Assembly: GCF_040947875.1 (NCBI RefSeq)
Contig: NZ_JBFRXN010000002.1
Location: 186,001 to 250,000 of the forward strand
Direction: 5' to 3'
Length of the DNA stretch: 64,000 nt
DNA from: Pseudomonas sp. MYb118
GTDB lineage: Bacteria > Pseudomonadota > Gammaproteobacteria > Pseudomonadales > Pseudomonadaceae
The notes beneath the pieces were generated by a model. The model saw nothing but the letters and a program-made list of their open reading frames with translations. It ran no database searches and was not told the origin of the DNA. Both the position numbers and the translations under genes were made by a program. Shown here piece by piece: positions 17,795-32,985 of this stretch. Numbering within the stretch: position 1 is the first letter of the stretch; every line of letters begins with the position of its first letter.

Positions 17795-18121
17795 ATGCGC
17801 CCAGCGAAACAGATAGCTTACTCCAGCCGTACCGCTGACAAGTTCGTCGTACGTCTGCCAGACGGAATGCGTGAGCGCATTGCCGACGTAGCCCGCAACC
17901 ATCATCGCAGCATGAACTCCGAAATCATTGCGCGCCTGGAGCAGAGTCTTATTCAGGAAGGCGCATTGGGTGAAGAGCTGAGCATGCGCCTGGACAGCCC
18001 GGAACTGTCCCTGCATGAACGCGAATTGCTGCAACGCTTCCGTCAACTCTCCCATCGCCAGCAGAACGCCCTCGTTTCGCTGATTGCGCATGACGCCGAA
18101 ATGGCCGCAGACGCCTCCTGA
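17795..18121 (+). CDS. amrZ: Ribbon-helix-helix transcription factor AmrZ
   Basis: 108 residues, nearly identical in layout to P. aeruginosa AmrZ/AlgZ. A short flexible N-terminus is followed by the Arc-type DNA-binding strand ([12 protein letters not shown]) and two helices ([20 protein letters not shown]). The C-terminal tetramerisation part is [20 protein letters not shown]. It controls alginate, flagellar and exopolysaccharide genes and c-di-GMP-related genes. A strong terminator follows 15 bases after the stop, so it is monocistronic. Confidence 0.95.
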   Translation: MRPAKQIAYSSRTADKFVVRLPDGMRERIADVARNHHRSMNSEIIARLEQSLIQEGALGEELSMRLDSPELSLHERELLQRFRQLSHRQQNALVSLIAHDAEMAADAS

Positions 18122-18136
18122 TTCATCCGAATTCTC

Positions 18137-18165
18137 AAAGCCAGCCTGATCGCTGGCTTTTTTTT
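18137..18165 (+). terminator. amrZ terminator
   Basis: AAAGCCAGC pairs with GCTGGCTTT around a 6-base loop and runs into eight Ts. Confidence 0.92.
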
Positions 18166-18202
18166 GCCCTGATTTTTTGTACCGGAAAAAGCCAGGCAGA
18201 AA

Positions 18203-18226
18203 AAAACCCGCCATTGGGCGGGTTTT
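18203..18226 (-). terminator. mgtE terminator
   Basis: A 10-bp stem (AAAACCCGCC with GGCGGGTTTT) and 4-base loop, with a T tract on the minus strand, 13 bases past the mgtE stop. Confidence 0.9.
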
Positions 18227-18238
18227 TCGGTGTGGGCT

Positions 18239-19681
18239 TCAGAGCAGGAAGATCGTCGCCAGGCCCAGGAAGATGAAGAAGCCACCGCTGTCGGTCATGG
18301 CCGTGATCATCACACTGGCACCCATCGCCGGATCGCGACCCAGGCGGGCCAAGGTCATGGGGATCAGCACCCCCATCAACGCCGCCAGCAACAGGTTGAG
18401 GGTCATGGCGGCGGTCATCACCACGCCGAGCGACCAACTGCCGTACAGCAAGTAGGCCACGACGCCAATCACCCCGCCCCACACCAGGCCATTGATCAGG
18501 GCGACCGCCAGTTCCTTGCGCATCAGCCGCGAAGTATTGCCGGTGCTCACCTGGTCGAGTGCCATGGCGCGAACGATCATGGTGATGGTCTGGTTGCCCG
18601 AGTTACCACCGATCCCCGCCACGATCGGCATCAACGCCGCCAGTGCTACCAGTTTTTCGATCGAGCCTTCGAACAGGCCGATCACCCGGGAGGCCACGAA
18701 CGCGGTGATCAGGTTGATCGCCAGCCAGGCCCAGCGGTTGCGCAGGGATTTCCAGACCGAGGCGAAGATGTCTTCTTCTTCGCGCAGACCCGCCATGCTG
18801 AGCACTTCGCTTTCGCTCTCTTCACGGATCAGGTCGACCATTTCGTCGATGGTCAGACGACCAATCAGCTTGCCGTTCTTGTCGACCACCGGCGCCGAGA
18901 TCAAGTCGTAACGCTCGAACGCCTGGGCGGCGTCGTAGGCGTCTTCGTCCGGGTGGAAACTCACCGGATCGCTGGCCATGACTTCCGCGACTTGCTTGTC
19001 CGGGTCGTTGACCAGCAGGCGCTTGATCGGCAGCACGCCCTTGAGGATGCCGTCGTAATCGACCACGAACAGTTTGTCGGTGTGGCCCGGCAACTCCTTG
19101 AGACGACGCAGGTAACGCAGGACCACTTCGAGACTGACATCCTCGCGGATCGTCACCATCTCGAAGTCCATCAGCGCACCGACCTGCTCCTCGTCATAGG
19201 ACAACGCGGAGCGAACGCGCTCACGCTGTTGCGCATCGAGGGTTTCCATCAGCTCATGGACGACGTCACGCGGCAGCTCGGAGGCCAGGTCGGCGAGTTC
19301 GTCGGCGTCCATGTCCTTGGCCGCCGCCAGGAGCTCGTGATCGTCCATGTCGGCGATCAGGGTTTCACGGACCGAATCGGATACTTCAAGGAGGATGTCG
19401 CCGTCGCGATCGGCCTTGACCAGTTGCCACAGCGTCAGACGATCGTCCAGCGGCAGTGCTTCAAGGATGTAGGCGACGTCGGCGGAGTGCAGGTCGTCGA
19501 GCTTGCGTTGCAGCTCGACGAGGTTCTGCCGGTGGACCAGGCTCTCGACCCGATCCTGATTGGGGCCTTGCTCGCGATGCGTCAGGTCTTCGACCATGCG
19601 CTGACGCTGCAACAGCTCGACGACCTGCGCGAGGCGATCCTGCAGACTTTCCTGTGTTTTCTTTACTTCAACTTCGGACAT
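18239..19681 (-). CDS. mgtE: Magnesium transporter MgtE
   Basis: 480 residues with the standard order: an acidic N-domain (HSADVAYILEALPLDDR, DADELADLASELPRD), two CBS domains (about residues 140-260, DEDAYDAAQAFERYDLISAP) and five C-terminal membrane helices forming the pore (PIVAGIGGNSGNQ, ASVMITAMTDSGGFFIFLGL). It imports Mg2+, gated by Mg2+ binding to the cytoplasmic domains. I start at 19681 (MSEVEVKKTQ), which has a GGAG-like site upstream. It is monocistronic by its own terminator. Confidence 0.95.
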   Translation of the reverse strand: MSEVEVKKTQESLQDRLAQVVELLQRQRMVEDLTHREQGPNQDRVESLVHRQNLVELQRKLDDLHSADVAYILEALPLDDRLTLWQLVKADRDGDILLEVSDSVRETLIADMDDHELLAAAKDMDADELADLASELPRDVVHELMETLDAQQRERVRSALSYDEEQVGALMDFEMVTIREDVSLEVVLRYLRRLKELPGHTDKLFVVDYDGILKGVLPIKRLLVNDPDKQVAEVMASDPVSFHPDEDAYDAAQAFERYDLISAPVVDKNGKLIGRLTIDEMVDLIREESESEVLSMAGLREEEDIFASVWKSLRNRWAWLAINLITAFVASRVIGLFEGSIEKLVALAALMPIVAGIGGNSGNQTITMIVRAMALDQVSTGNTSRLMRKELAVALINGLVWGGVIGVVAYLLYGSWSLGVVMTAAMTLNLLLAALMGVLIPMTLARLGRDPAMGASVMITAMTDSGGFFIFLGLATIFLL

Positions 19682-20001
19682 AGGCGAACTCCACTCCCAG
19701 CAGCGGAGCACGCCGGGAGGATCAATCAGTCAATTCTTGATTGGAACAACGGTTTACTGAATTTCTACTGGGTAAGTCCATGGAGGTATTCCACAAGCCC
19801 CGGCGGGGCTGACGGGCGCAATGATACACCGCCCGACAGTTTTAAACGTTAAAAAATCTTGGCTGAAACAAGCGCTTGCGAGACAAACCTGAGCGCCATC
19901 CTGATCCATGAAAATGCGACGACTCATTCTGAAAAGAAAACACACCCGCGCCGAAAAATGTACCGGCTAACCTTGAGTCAGACCGTCATGGAGGACGTTT
20001 G
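19682..20001. other. Divergent promoter region, no gene
   Basis: 320 bases between mgtE and the DUF4124-like gene. I see no riboswitch-like conserved blocks (including no M-box) and no open frame worth calling. Confidence 0.55.
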
Positions 20002-20511
20002 ATGCCATCCAATGCCCATTCTTTTTTAATGATCGCCCTGCTCTGCCCACCGCTCGCAGCCACCGCAACAACCGTTCACCGCTGCGAGGCCGCCAATGGC
20101 CGAGTCACGTTCACCACATTGGGCTGCGCGAGCGGGGATAACCCGTCGCTGCAGGAAGTGCGCACCTACAAGCCAGGCAGCACGGTCGCGCTGATGCCAG
20201 CAGCCGATGCACGCAAAACGTCCACCACCGCCAGGGAGCCCACAGTCGTAGGCCTGGCCCAGGACAGCTGCGGCAACCTGATCACGGCCCGGGAACGCCG
20301 GGATGCCATCCTGCATAAACGGATTGTCGCCGGCATGAGCCAGCAGGATGTCGAAAGCGCACTCGGCAAACCCGACAAGGTCTCCGTGCGCAATTCAGCC
20401 ATGAGCTACCGCTACGACACCCGGCGGGGTCGTAGTGCTCACATAGAATTCGATGAGAAAGGATGTACGAAAGGAAAAGCCAAATCCCGGACAGCAAAAA
20501 GCCCGCGTTAA
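20002..20511 (+). CDS. Exported DUF4124-like protein with SmpA/OmlA-like C-terminal motif
   Basis: 169 residues: a signal peptide (about 1-22), then a DUF4124-type segment (TVHRCEAANGRVTFTTLGC). A C-terminal part has IVAGMSQQDVESALGKPD, the turn seen in SmpA/OmlA-like outer-membrane assembly factors. GGAGG is 7 bases before ATG 20002, which I prefer to the overlapping TTG. The stop codon lies inside the loop region of the terminator hairpin. The function is unknown; the protein is probably periplasmic. Confidence 0.8.
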   Translation: MPSNAHSFLMIALLCPPLAATATTVHRCEAANGRVTFTTLGCASGDNPSLQEVRTYKPGSTVALMPAADARKTSTTAREPTVVGLAQDSCGNLITARERRDAILHKRIVAGMSQQDVESALGKPDKVSVRNSAMSYRYDTRRGRSAHIEFDEKGCTKGKAKSRTAKSPR

Positions 20512-20524
20512 ACGCGGGCTTTTT
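20496..20524 (+). terminator. Terminator embedded in the end of the DUF4124-like gene
   Basis: AAAAAGCCCGCG pairs with CGCGGGCTTTTT. The TAA stop of the gene falls in the loop, so translation to the stop must cover the upstream arm. Confidence 0.9.
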
Positions 20525-20530
20525 GGTATA

Positions 20531-20607
20531 TGGTGCACTCGACAGGATTCGAACCTGTGACCGCTCGGTTCGTAGCCGAGTACTCTATCCAGCTGAGCTA
20601 CGAGTGC
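20531..20607 (-). tRNA. tRNA-Arg (anticodon ACG), copy 2
   Basis: A 77-base cloverleaf with CCA encoded; the acceptor stem begins GCACTCG, the anticodon loop is CTACGAA, and the T loop is TTCGAAT. It is identical over its full length to the copy at 20679-20755. Confidence 0.95.
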
Positions 20608-20678
20608 ATTTGTGGTTTTATACCAGATCACAACTGGTTGGAGCCAAGTCATTTACATTGCTGCAAACAACTCTTAAA

Positions 20679-20755
20679 TGGTGCACTCGACAGGATTCGA
20701 ACCTGTGACCGCTCGGTTCGTAGCCGAGTACTCTATCCAGCTGAGCTACGAGTGC
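20679..20755 (-). tRNA. tRNA-Arg (anticodon ACG), copy 1
   Basis: Same sequence as the neighbouring copy, 71 bases away. It is probably transcribed with it and with tRNA-Ser from one leftward unit downstream of csrA. Confidence 0.95.
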
Positions 20756-20862
20756 ATTTGTTGCCGCGCATTATAGGCCGTCAAATCTTTTTGTAAAGCA
20801 CTTTTTCTAGTAATTTCAACAACTTACCGAAGAAGCCAGATTACAACGTACTAAGCAAATAA

Positions 20863-20955
20863 TGGCGGAGAACGGGGGATTCGAACCCCCGACACCCTTG
20901 TGAGGTGTACTCCCTTAGCAGGGGAGCGCCTTCGGCCACTCGGCCAGCTCTCCGC
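20863..20955 (-). tRNA. tRNA-Ser (anticodon GCU)
   Basis: A 93-base class II tRNA with a long variable arm, anticodon loop CTGCTAA and an encoded CCA. It lies 60 bases after the csrA stop. Confidence 0.95.
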
Positions 20956-21015
20956 AACACGGGGCGTATATTAACCAGCTTCTTCCCCGTTTGCAAACAT
21001 AAAAAACGATAAAAA

Positions 21016-21204
21016 TTAATGGCTTGGTTCTTCGTCCTTCTCTTTCTTTATACGCAGGTAAATTTCCTCACGGTGCACCGCAACCTCTTTCGGTGCGTTG
21101 ACGCCGATGCGAACCTGGTTTCCTTTGACGCCGAGCACGGTCACGGTGATTTCGCCATCTCCGATAATCAGGCTTTCTGCACACCGACGAGTCAGAATCA
21201 GCAT
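21016..21204 (-). CDS. csrA: Carbon storage regulator CsrA/RsmA
   Basis: 62 residues: [16 protein letters not shown], then [22 protein letters not shown] and an acidic-basic tail. This is the complete family length, with the RNA-binding residues R44-equivalent in VAVHREEI. It binds GGA motifs in mRNA leaders and represses or stabilises targets in the Gac/Rsm cascade. Its own leader has GAGGAGAAAGG before the ATG, two GGA-like motifs overlapping the ribosome site, which would fit autoregulation. The lysC-csrA-tRNA-Ser-tRNA-Arg order is conserved in Pseudomonas. Confidence 0.96.
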   Translation of the reverse strand: MLILTRRCAESLIIGDGEITVTVLGVKGNQVRIGVNAPKEVAVHREEIYLRIKKEKDEEPSH

Positions 21205-21346
21205 ACCTTTCTCCTCACGCATTTCATTTCGGGAACAACAGTCTGCAAAAAAAAGGCATTCGACCGACAACCGAAACGATCGCAGCCCTACATGCCTGAG
21301 TATTGACCAGCGCAGGCAAAAGAACGCTGCGCCATTCAAAAAAACA

Positions 21347-21373
21347 AAAGGGCGCGGTCAGACCGCGCCCTTT
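21347..21373 (-). terminator. lysC terminator
   Basis: An 11-bp stem (AAAGGGCGCGG with CCGCGCCCTTT) around a 5-base loop, with a T-rich minus-strand tail. It separates lysC from csrA, so csrA has its own promoter in 21205-21346. Confidence 0.9.
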
Positions 21374-21383
21374 GGCAAACGCA

Positions 21384-22625
21384 TCACTCGCCCTGGCGGG
21401 CCGGTGCGTCCAGTTCGAAAGCCGTGTGCAGAGCGCGCACGGCCAGTTCCAGGTACTTCTCTTCGATCACCACGGAAACCTTGATTTCCGAAGTCGAGAT
21501 CATCTGGATGTTGATGCTTTCCTTGGCCAGGGATTCGAACATGCGGCTGGCCACGCCTGCGTGGGAACGCATGCCGACGCCAACGATCGAGACCTTGGCG
21601 ATCTTGGTGTCGCCCACCACTTCACGGGCACCGATTTCACGCGCGGTGTTTTCCAGCACGCCCTGGGCGGCCTGGTAGTCGTTGCGGTGCACGGTGAAGG
21701 TGAAGTCGGTGGTGTTATCGTGCGCAACGTTCTGCACGATCATGTCGACTTCGATGTTCGCGGCGCTGATCGGGCCGAGAATCTTGAACGCAACGCCCGG
21801 GGTGTCTGGCACGCCACGGATGGTCAGCTTGGCTTCATCGCGGTTGAAGGCGATGCCGGAAATGATCGGCTGTTCCATGGTTTCCTCTTCATCAATAGTA
21901 ATGAGGGTGCCCGGACCCTCCTTGAAGCTGTGCAGTACGCGCAGCGGAACGTTGTACTTGCCGGCGAACTCGACCGCACGGATCTGCAACACCTTGGAAC
22001 CGAGGCTGGCCATTTCCAGCATCTCTTCGAAGGTGATCTTGTCCAGGCGCTGAGCCACGGACACCACACGCGGGTCGGTGGTGTAGACACCGTCGACGTC
22101 GGTGTAGATCTGGCATTCGTCAGCCTTGAGGGCCGCCGCCAGTGCCACGCCGGTGGTGTCGGAACCGCCACGACCGAGGGTGGTGATGTTGCCGTGCTCG
22201 TCGACGCCCTGGAAACCGGCGACAACCACCACGCGACCGGCCTTCAGGTCACCACGAATCTTCTGGTCATCAATCTGCAAGATACGCGCTTTATTGTGAG
22301 CGCTGTCCGTCAGGATGCGGACCTGGTTGCCGGTGTAGGACACCGCTGGCACGCCGCGCTTGATCAGCGCCATGGCCAACAGTGCGATCGTCACCTGCTC
22401 GCCGGTGGAGACGATCACGTCCAGCTCACGCGGAACCGGCTGATCTTCGCCACTGATTTGCTTGGCCAGATCGATCAGACGGTTGGTTTCGCCGCTCATT
22501 GCAGACAGCACAACCACCAGGTCATCGCCGGCATCGCGGAATTTCTTAACCTTGTCGGCGACCTGCTCGATTCTCTCGACAGTACCGACCGAGGTGCCTC
22601 CAAATTTCTGTACGATCAAAGCCAT
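21384..22625 (-). CDS. lysC: Aspartate kinase
   Basis: 413 residues. The kinase domain starts VQKFGGTSVG and contains the VVVLSAMSGETNRL and TLGRGGSDTT nucleotide/aspartate motifs. Two C-terminal ACT domains (ITIDEEE..., SIVGVGMRSHAGVASRMF) sense lysine and threonine. It commits aspartate to the lysine/threonine/methionine/diaminopimelate pathway. The start at 22625 (MALIVQKFGG) is supported by the family N-terminus and an AGGCGGC stretch upstream. It lies 91 bases after alaS on the same strand, with a hairpin between. Confidence 0.96.
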   Translation of the reverse strand: MALIVQKFGGTSVGTVERIEQVADKVKKFRDAGDDLVVVLSAMSGETNRLIDLAKQISGEDQPVPRELDVIVSTGEQVTIALLAMALIKRGVPAVSYTGNQVRILTDSAHNKARILQIDDQKIRGDLKAGRVVVVAGFQGVDEHGNITTLGRGGSDTTGVALAAALKADECQIYTDVDGVYTTDPRVVSVAQRLDKITFEEMLEMASLGSKVLQIRAVEFAGKYNVPLRVLHSFKEGPGTLITIDEEETMEQPIISGIAFNRDEAKLTIRGVPDTPGVAFKILGPISAANIEVDMIVQNVAHDNTTDFTFTVHRNDYQAAQGVLENTAREIGAREVVGDTKIAKVSIVGVGMRSHAGVASRMFESLAKESINIQMISTSEIKVSVVIEEKYLELAVRALHTAFELDAPARQGE

Positions 22626-22679
22626 TTCAAAGCCGCCTCTGCCCATGAAGGGCGCCCAAATAATCACTCAAACAACGTG

Positions 22680-22706
22680 CCGGCCCGCCACTGGACTGCG
22701 GGCCGG
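22680..22706 (-). terminator. Hairpin between alaS and lysC
   Basis: CCGGCCCGC and GCGGGCCGG form a 9-bp GC stem with a 9-base loop directly after the alaS stop. The T tract is poor, so it may only partly terminate. Confidence 0.6.
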
Positions 22707-22716
22707 ACACGCTGCC

Positions 22717-25341
<2,625 letters not shown>

Positions 25342-25487
25342 TAGGTTCTTCCACGGAGGCTGCGGCCAAAGGCCTGTTCGAAACGTCACCAGACGAAACG
25401 ACGGCAAAGGGCCGCATTATATCGGCCCTGCGCGCGGGGTACAGCGTGTTTATACGATAGAAACGGTCAATTGGACCGCTAACGCTA

Positions 25488-26492
<1,005 letters not shown>

Positions 26493-26684
26493 GAATCAGG
26501 CCTCGGTTAGCACGGGGAATTTATTGTCAGAGAGGGATTACTGCGGTCATCAGCACGATTAATCAACCCTTGAAAGCGGCGGATTCAACAAAAAAACCGA
26601 TGACAATCATCTGAAAGCATCAATGCACGTGGCCGAAAGTTGTGTTAAAAACGCTGCGCCGCCAGACATTCTGTCGGCACAACG

Positions 26685-26850
26685 TTCTCAGGGCGGGGTG
26701 TAATTCCCCACCGGCGGTAATTGCGCGCAAGGCGCATAGCCCGCGAGCGCTTGGCGGCAGCACGGCTTTGGCGGTGCCTGGCGACAAGGTCAGCAGACCC
26801 GGTGTGATTCCGGGGCCGACGGTCACAGTCCGGATGAAGAGAGAACGGGA
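26685..26850 (+). promoter_or_regulatory. FMN riboswitch (RFN element)
   Basis: All conserved blocks are present in order: TTCTCAGGGCGGGGTG, AATTCCCCACCGGCGGTAAT, AGCCCGCGAGCGC, GACCCGGTGTGATTCCGGGG and CCGACGGTCACAGTCCGGAT, ending AAGAGAGAA. It binds FMN and lies 101 bases upstream of the lumazine synthase gene. It should switch that gene off when FMN is plentiful. Confidence 0.96.
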
Positions 26851-26920
26851 TTGACGCCAAAGGGCCGTCTGCGCGCACTCGTGCGCGTGCGTACCCTTGA
26901 ATCCCATTCGATTCATATGC

Positions 26921-26943
26921 CCTGTTTTTTAATTAAACAGGAG
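26921..26943 (+). promoter_or_regulatory. Ribosome-site hairpin downstream of the FMN riboswitch
   Basis: CCTGTTT (26921-26927) pairs with AAACAGG (26935-26941). The second arm includes part of the AGGAG ribosome site (26939-26943), 7 bases before the lumazine synthase ATG. This is a plausible sequestering helix for translational control by the riboswitch. Confidence 0.6.
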
Positions 26944-26950
26944 TCAGAAC

Positions 26951-27460
26951 ATGCAACCCACTGCATTCGATAGCAAAGGCAAACACCCTCAGGGCGAGCG
27001 CATCGCGTTCATCCAGGCTTGCTGGCACAAGGAAATCGTCGACCAGAGCCGCAAAGGCTTCGTCGCCCAGATGATTGCCCAGGGTTATCAGGAATCGGAC
27101 ATCGACTTCTTCGAACTCGGCGGCGCCTTCGAAATCCCGCTGCACGCCAAGCTGCTGGCCAAGACCGGCCGTTACGCCGGCATCGTCGCCGCCGGCCTGG
27201 TGGTGGATGGCGGCATCTATCGCCATGAGTTCGTCGCCCAGTCGGTGATCAGCGCCCTGATGCAGGTTCAGCTGGAAACCGAAGTGCCGGTGTTCTCGGT
27301 GGTCCTGACCCCGCACCACTTCCATGCCGGTGAAGAACACCAGAAGTTCTTCTTCGAGCATTTTGTGCACAAGGGCGAGGAAGCGGCGAAGACCTGTGCC
27401 GATACGCTGGCCAAGACCCGTGCGCTGCGGCGCAGTGAGCCGCGTGCGGTAGCGGTGTAA
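26951..27460 (+). CDS. ribH: 6,7-dimethyl-8-ribityllumazine synthase, type II (RibH2-like)
   Basis: 169 residues of the lumazine synthase fold. It has ELGGAFEIPLHAKLL and a long C-terminal helix, and the phosphate/catalytic loop reads VVDGGIYRHEF instead of the GxT/S of the type I enzymes, matching the decameric RibH2 type. It condenses 5-amino-6-ribitylamino-uracil with 3,4-dihydroxy-2-butanone 4-phosphate in riboflavin synthesis. It stands alone under an FMN riboswitch, apart from any other rib gene here, so it is probably a second, FMN-controlled copy. A REPIN follows its stop. Confidence 0.88.
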   Translation: MQPTAFDSKGKHPQGERIAFIQACWHKEIVDQSRKGFVAQMIAQGYQESDIDFFELGGAFEIPLHAKLLAKTGRYAGIVAAGLVVDGGIYRHEFVAQSVISALMQVQLETEVPVFSVVLTPHHFHAGEEHQKFFFEHFVHKGEEAAKTCADTLAKTRALRRSEPRAVAV

Positions 27461-27478
27461 CTCCCCCCGCCCCAAAAA

Positions 27479-27566
27479 TGTGGGAGCGAGCCTGCTCGCG
27501 ATAGGTGTATCAGTCGATCAATCAGTTGACTGACACACCGCCATCGCGAGCAGGCTCGCTCCCACA
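27479..27566. repeat. REPIN: inverted pair of REP sequences
   Basis: Two 24-base REP copies (core GAGCGAGCCTGCTCGCGAT) face each other, 27479-27502 and 27543-27566, around a 40-base spacer that itself has inverted GTGT..ACAC sequences. It lies between convergent ribH and astE. Confidence 0.9.
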
Positions 27567-27594
27567 TTGAGATTCAACAGGGATTCAGCCGCAC

Positions 27595-28605
27595 TCAGGC
27601 CAGGTTTTCGTCAGTCGCCGGCACGATCAGGATCCCCGCACGCAAGCCGTTCTTGACCTTCGGGTTGGGGAAGATGATGCGGGCGCCCTCTTCCTCGATG
27701 ATCCAGCGGGTCTGGGCGATGTCTTCGGCCAGCAGGTAGCCCACTTCCAGTTCCGAGAAGTTCTCGATGTCCGCCGGCAGGTTCAGGCGGAAGCTGTCGC
27801 TGTGCTTGATGATTTCCCGCGCCACGCTGAACAGCTGCAGGCCGTCCAGCTGAGCCTCGGCAAGCTCGGGTTCGTTGCCTTCGATGATCTGCTTGAGGCG
27901 GGTTTCCAGCAGGTTGACGTTGACCCCGGCGTTCTGTCCGAACGGCCGCGCCTTGCCCAGTTCCAGGGTGAAGGACTCGGCACCCAGCTTGTCGTAGGTG
28001 TAGGCGCTGAAGACGATGGACGGCTTGTTCTGCAACAGCACCGCTTCCATCCCGGCGGCACGCAGGCGCGCCAGCTCCTGGCGGGAATGCTGGCGACCTT
28101 CCTTCCACGGGTACAACGCGAACTGCTCGATCTTCGAGCCACGAATCGCCGTGTGCAGGTCGTAGTGCAGGCGCTGGCGATCCGGCAGGCTGAAGAAGCT
28201 CGCCGCCAGGCGCTCCAGCTCACAGGCGCGCAAGGCCTCTGAACCGCTGCTTTGTTCGTGACGGCCATTGAACAGCCGATTGACGTCCTGCTCAACGAAG
28301 CGCTCGCCCTTGCGAATCGCTTCCGGGTTGCCGAACAGGAACAGGATACGGGCACGCGGCTTCAAGTCGCCGCGGGCGATGTCGTGCAGCAGCCGGTCGA
28401 GCAACTCGATCGGCGCGGTTTCATTGCCATGGATACCGGCCGACAGCAGCAGGTCCAGGCCATTGTCACGGGCTTCGGGCGGCCGTACTTCCAGCGCGCC
28501 CTCGCTCAACCAGCGCATGCGCACGCCTTCGACAGTCAGTTGAGTCTTCTCCGCCGGTTCACGGCCGGCGAGGGTCAGTTCAAGCAGTTTGCCGAGGGCG
28601 AGCAT
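27595..28605 (-). CDS. astE: Succinylglutamate desuccinylase
   Basis: 336 residues of the zinc carboxypeptidase-like AstE family. Zinc ligands H59 and E62 lie in [10 protein letters not shown], with a second zinc His in [11 protein letters not shown], and the catalytic Glu region is [13 protein letters not shown]. It performs the last step of the arginine succinyltransferase pathway: N-succinylglutamate to glutamate and succinate. It is the last gene of the leftward ast/aru operon, 12 bases after the small conserved gene. Confidence 0.95.
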   Translation of the reverse strand: MLALGKLLELTLAGREPAEKTQLTVEGVRMRWLSEGALEVRPPEARDNGLDLLLSAGIHGNETAPIELLDRLLHDIARGDLKPRARILFLFGNPEAIRKGERFVEQDVNRLFNGRHEQSSGSEALRACELERLAASFFSLPDRQRLHYDLHTAIRGSKIEQFALYPWKEGRQHSRQELARLRAAGMEAVLLQNKPSIVFSAYTYDKLGAESFTLELGKARPFGQNAGVNVNLLETRLKQIIEGNEPELAEAQLDGLQLFSVAREIIKHSDSFRLNLPADIENFSELEVGYLLAEDIAQTRWIIEEEGARIIFPNPKVKNGLRAGILIVPATDENLA

Positions 28606-28617
28606 AGAGCGGTTTCC

Positions 28618-28908
28618 TTAGTGGTCGTGATTGCAATCCGGGCCGTGAACGTGGCCGTCTTCGTCGCCGAGGTCGGCCGGTTCCATCTCCAGTTGCAGAC
28701 TTACCAGATTAGTCGCCAATGGGCGCAGCAGCAGGTTGGCGTATTCGGCGTCACCTTCTTCAACGTCCACACCGATCAGCAACTGGCCGCGGCCGTCCTG
28801 CTGGATCCACAGCTCCTTGCCTTGCCACAGGACCGCGACGCGGGTGCAGGAGGTTTCCAGTTGCGTGCCGTCGGTATCTTCAAGGATCAGCTGCAGGGTA
28901 TCGCTCAT
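28618..28908 (-). CDS. Small acidic conserved protein of the ast operon, unknown function
   Basis: 96 residues, mostly beta-like, ending in a His/Asp-rich tail (DEDGHVHGPDCNHDH) that could bind a metal. It sits between astB and astE with gaps of 19 and 12 bases, as does a small hypothetical gene in the same place of the P. aeruginosa aru cluster (PA0900, from memory). No function is known to me. Confidence 0.8.
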   Translation of the reverse strand: MSDTLQLILEDTDGTQLETSCTRVAVLWQGKELWIQQDGRGQLLIGVDVEEGDAEYANLLLRPLATNLVSLQLEMEPADLGDEDGHVHGPDCNHDH

Positions 28909-28927
28909 GTTTTTTACGCTCTCGACT

Positions 28928-30274
28928 TCAATTGATCTGGAAAGGATAAACCGCGCCCAGTTTAAGGATTTGTGTCAGTTCATCCAGTGCCGTCCGGCAC
29001 TCAAGCAGCAACTGCGGGTCCGCCAGGTCGCTTTCGGTCATGCGGTCGCGATAGTGCTTCTCGACCCAGGCGGTCAGGGTGCCGTACAACGGTGCCGTCA
29101 TGATAACCCCTGGGTTGACCGCCGCCAGTTCGGTTTCGTTGAGCGCCACGCGCAGCCTCAGGCAAGCCGGGCCACCGCCGTTCTGCATGCTTTGCTTGAG
29201 ATCGAAAACCTTGACCTCGCGGATCAGCCCGCCGGAGCTGGTCAAACCCTGCAGGTACTGCCACACGCGCTCATTGCCACGGCATTCTTCCGGCACAATC
29301 AACAGCATCGAGCCGTCAGGACGCGACAGCAACTGGCTATTGAACAGGTAGGAGCGAACCGCATCTTCCACGGTCACCGCCGAACGCGGTACACACACTG
29401 CCTGAAATTTCCCACCGACTTTGGCGAGCTTGCTCGACAGTTCGGCCAGCATCTGGTCGGTCTCGAGGAATGCATCCTCGTGATAGAACAGCACTTCGCC
29501 ATTACCGACCGCGATCACGTCATTGTGGAACACGCCCTGGTCGATCACCGACGGGTTCTGCTGGGCGTAGACCACGCCGTCATCCTTCAGGCCGTGCAGG
29601 CGTGCCACGGCTTGCGAGGCTTCGAGGGTCTGGCGGGCCGGGTATTTCTGCGGCGCCGGGTAGCGGGTGTCGAACGCGCTGCGCCCGAACACGAAGAACT
29701 CCACGCCCGCTTCGCCGTACTCGCGGCAGAAACGTGTGTGGTTGGCCGCGCCTTCGTCGCCGAACTGCGCCACCGCCGGCAACGCGGCGTGGTGGGCGAA
29801 GTGTTTCTGGTCGGCGAACATCGCCCCCAGCACGCGGCTGGTGGTCGGGTGTTCGATGCTGCGGTGGTATTTGCAGTTGAGGTTGGCGGCGGTGAAATGC
29901 ACGCGGCCATCAAAGGTGTCGGCGCTCGGGCTGACCGTGGCAGCGTTGGCCACCCACATGCTCGACGCCGAGCAGCTAGCGACCAGCAGCGGCATGGCTT
30001 CCTTGGCGGCACGCTCGATCACTTGCGCGTCGGTGCCGGCAAAACCCAGGCGACGCAGGGCGGCGACATCCGGGCGCTCCTGCGGCGCCAGCACGCCCTG
30101 GGTAAAGCCCATGTCCATCAGCGCTTTCATTTTCGCCAGGCCTTGCAGCGCGGCTTCCTTCGGGTTCGAAGACTGCTGGCTGTTGCTCTGGGAGGCGACG
30201 TTGCCGTAGGACAACCCGCCGTAGTTATGGGTCGGCCCCACTAGACCGTCAAAATTGACTTCACAGGATTTCAT
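28928..30274 (-). CDS. astB: N-succinylarginine dihydrolase
   Basis: 448 residues of the guanidine-modifying superfamily: N-terminus [20 protein letters not shown], the catalytic His region [16 protein letters not shown], and a nucleophilic Cys near the end in the [14 protein letters not shown] motif. It hydrolyses N2-succinylarginine to succinylornithine, two NH3 and CO2. The start at 30274 has GGAG upstream; the longer frame would run into the REPIN. Confidence 0.95.
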   Translation of the reverse strand: MKSCEVNFDGLVGPTHNYGGLSYGNVASQSNSQQSSNPKEAALQGLAKMKALMDMGFTQGVLAPQERPDVAALRRLGFAGTDAQVIERAAKEAMPLLVASCSASSMWVANAATVSPSADTFDGRVHFTAANLNCKYHRSIEHPTTSRVLGAMFADQKHFAHHAALPAVAQFGDEGAANHTRFCREYGEAGVEFFVFGRSAFDTRYPAPQKYPARQTLEASQAVARLHGLKDDGVVYAQQNPSVIDQGVFHNDVIAVGNGEVLFYHEDAFLETDQMLAELSSKLAKVGGKFQAVCVPRSAVTVEDAVRSYLFNSQLLSRPDGSMLLIVPEECRGNERVWQYLQGLTSSGGLIREVKVFDLKQSMQNGGGPACLRLRVALNETELAAVNPGVIMTAPLYGTLTAWVEKHYRDRMTESDLADPQLLLECRTALDELTQILKLGAVYPFQIN

Positions 30275-30341
30275 CAGCGAGGCTCCACGTGGATCTGTTG
30301 TTATAGGCTTCAGTAACAATATTTGAGACCGCGGCGCGGCC

Positions 30342-30416
30342 ATCGCGAGCAGGCTCGCTCCCACAGGGGTCATGTGTCGGACACACATCCAGTGTGGGAG
30401 CGAGCCTGCTCGCGAT
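30342..30416. repeat. REPIN inside the ast operon (astD-astB gap)
   Basis: Facing REP copies at 30342-30365 and 30393-30416, orientation outward relative to the 27479 pair, with a 27-base spacer. It lies in the 148-base gap between astD and astB and would form a long hairpin in the operon mRNA. Confidence 0.88.
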
Positions 30417-30422
30417 TGGGCA

Positions 30423-32914
<2,492 letters not shown>

Positions 32915-32985
32915 GCTATCTCCTCAAACGGGCCGCCTGCGCCACCCGCGAAACTCATGCTGCTTTGCAGTTGGACAAGCCGCTG

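Noticed and set aside
20531-20955. tRNA cluster as an integration site for the accessory region
   Set aside because: The tRNA genes are complete, no integrase or duplicated tRNA 3' end is nearby, and the AT-rich region is almost 38 kb away.
27479-27566. Palindromic repeats considered as a CRISPR array or attachment sites
   Set aside because: Copies are inverted pairs scattered in intergenic gaps, not regularly spaced direct repeats, and no cas genes are present. They fit REPINs.
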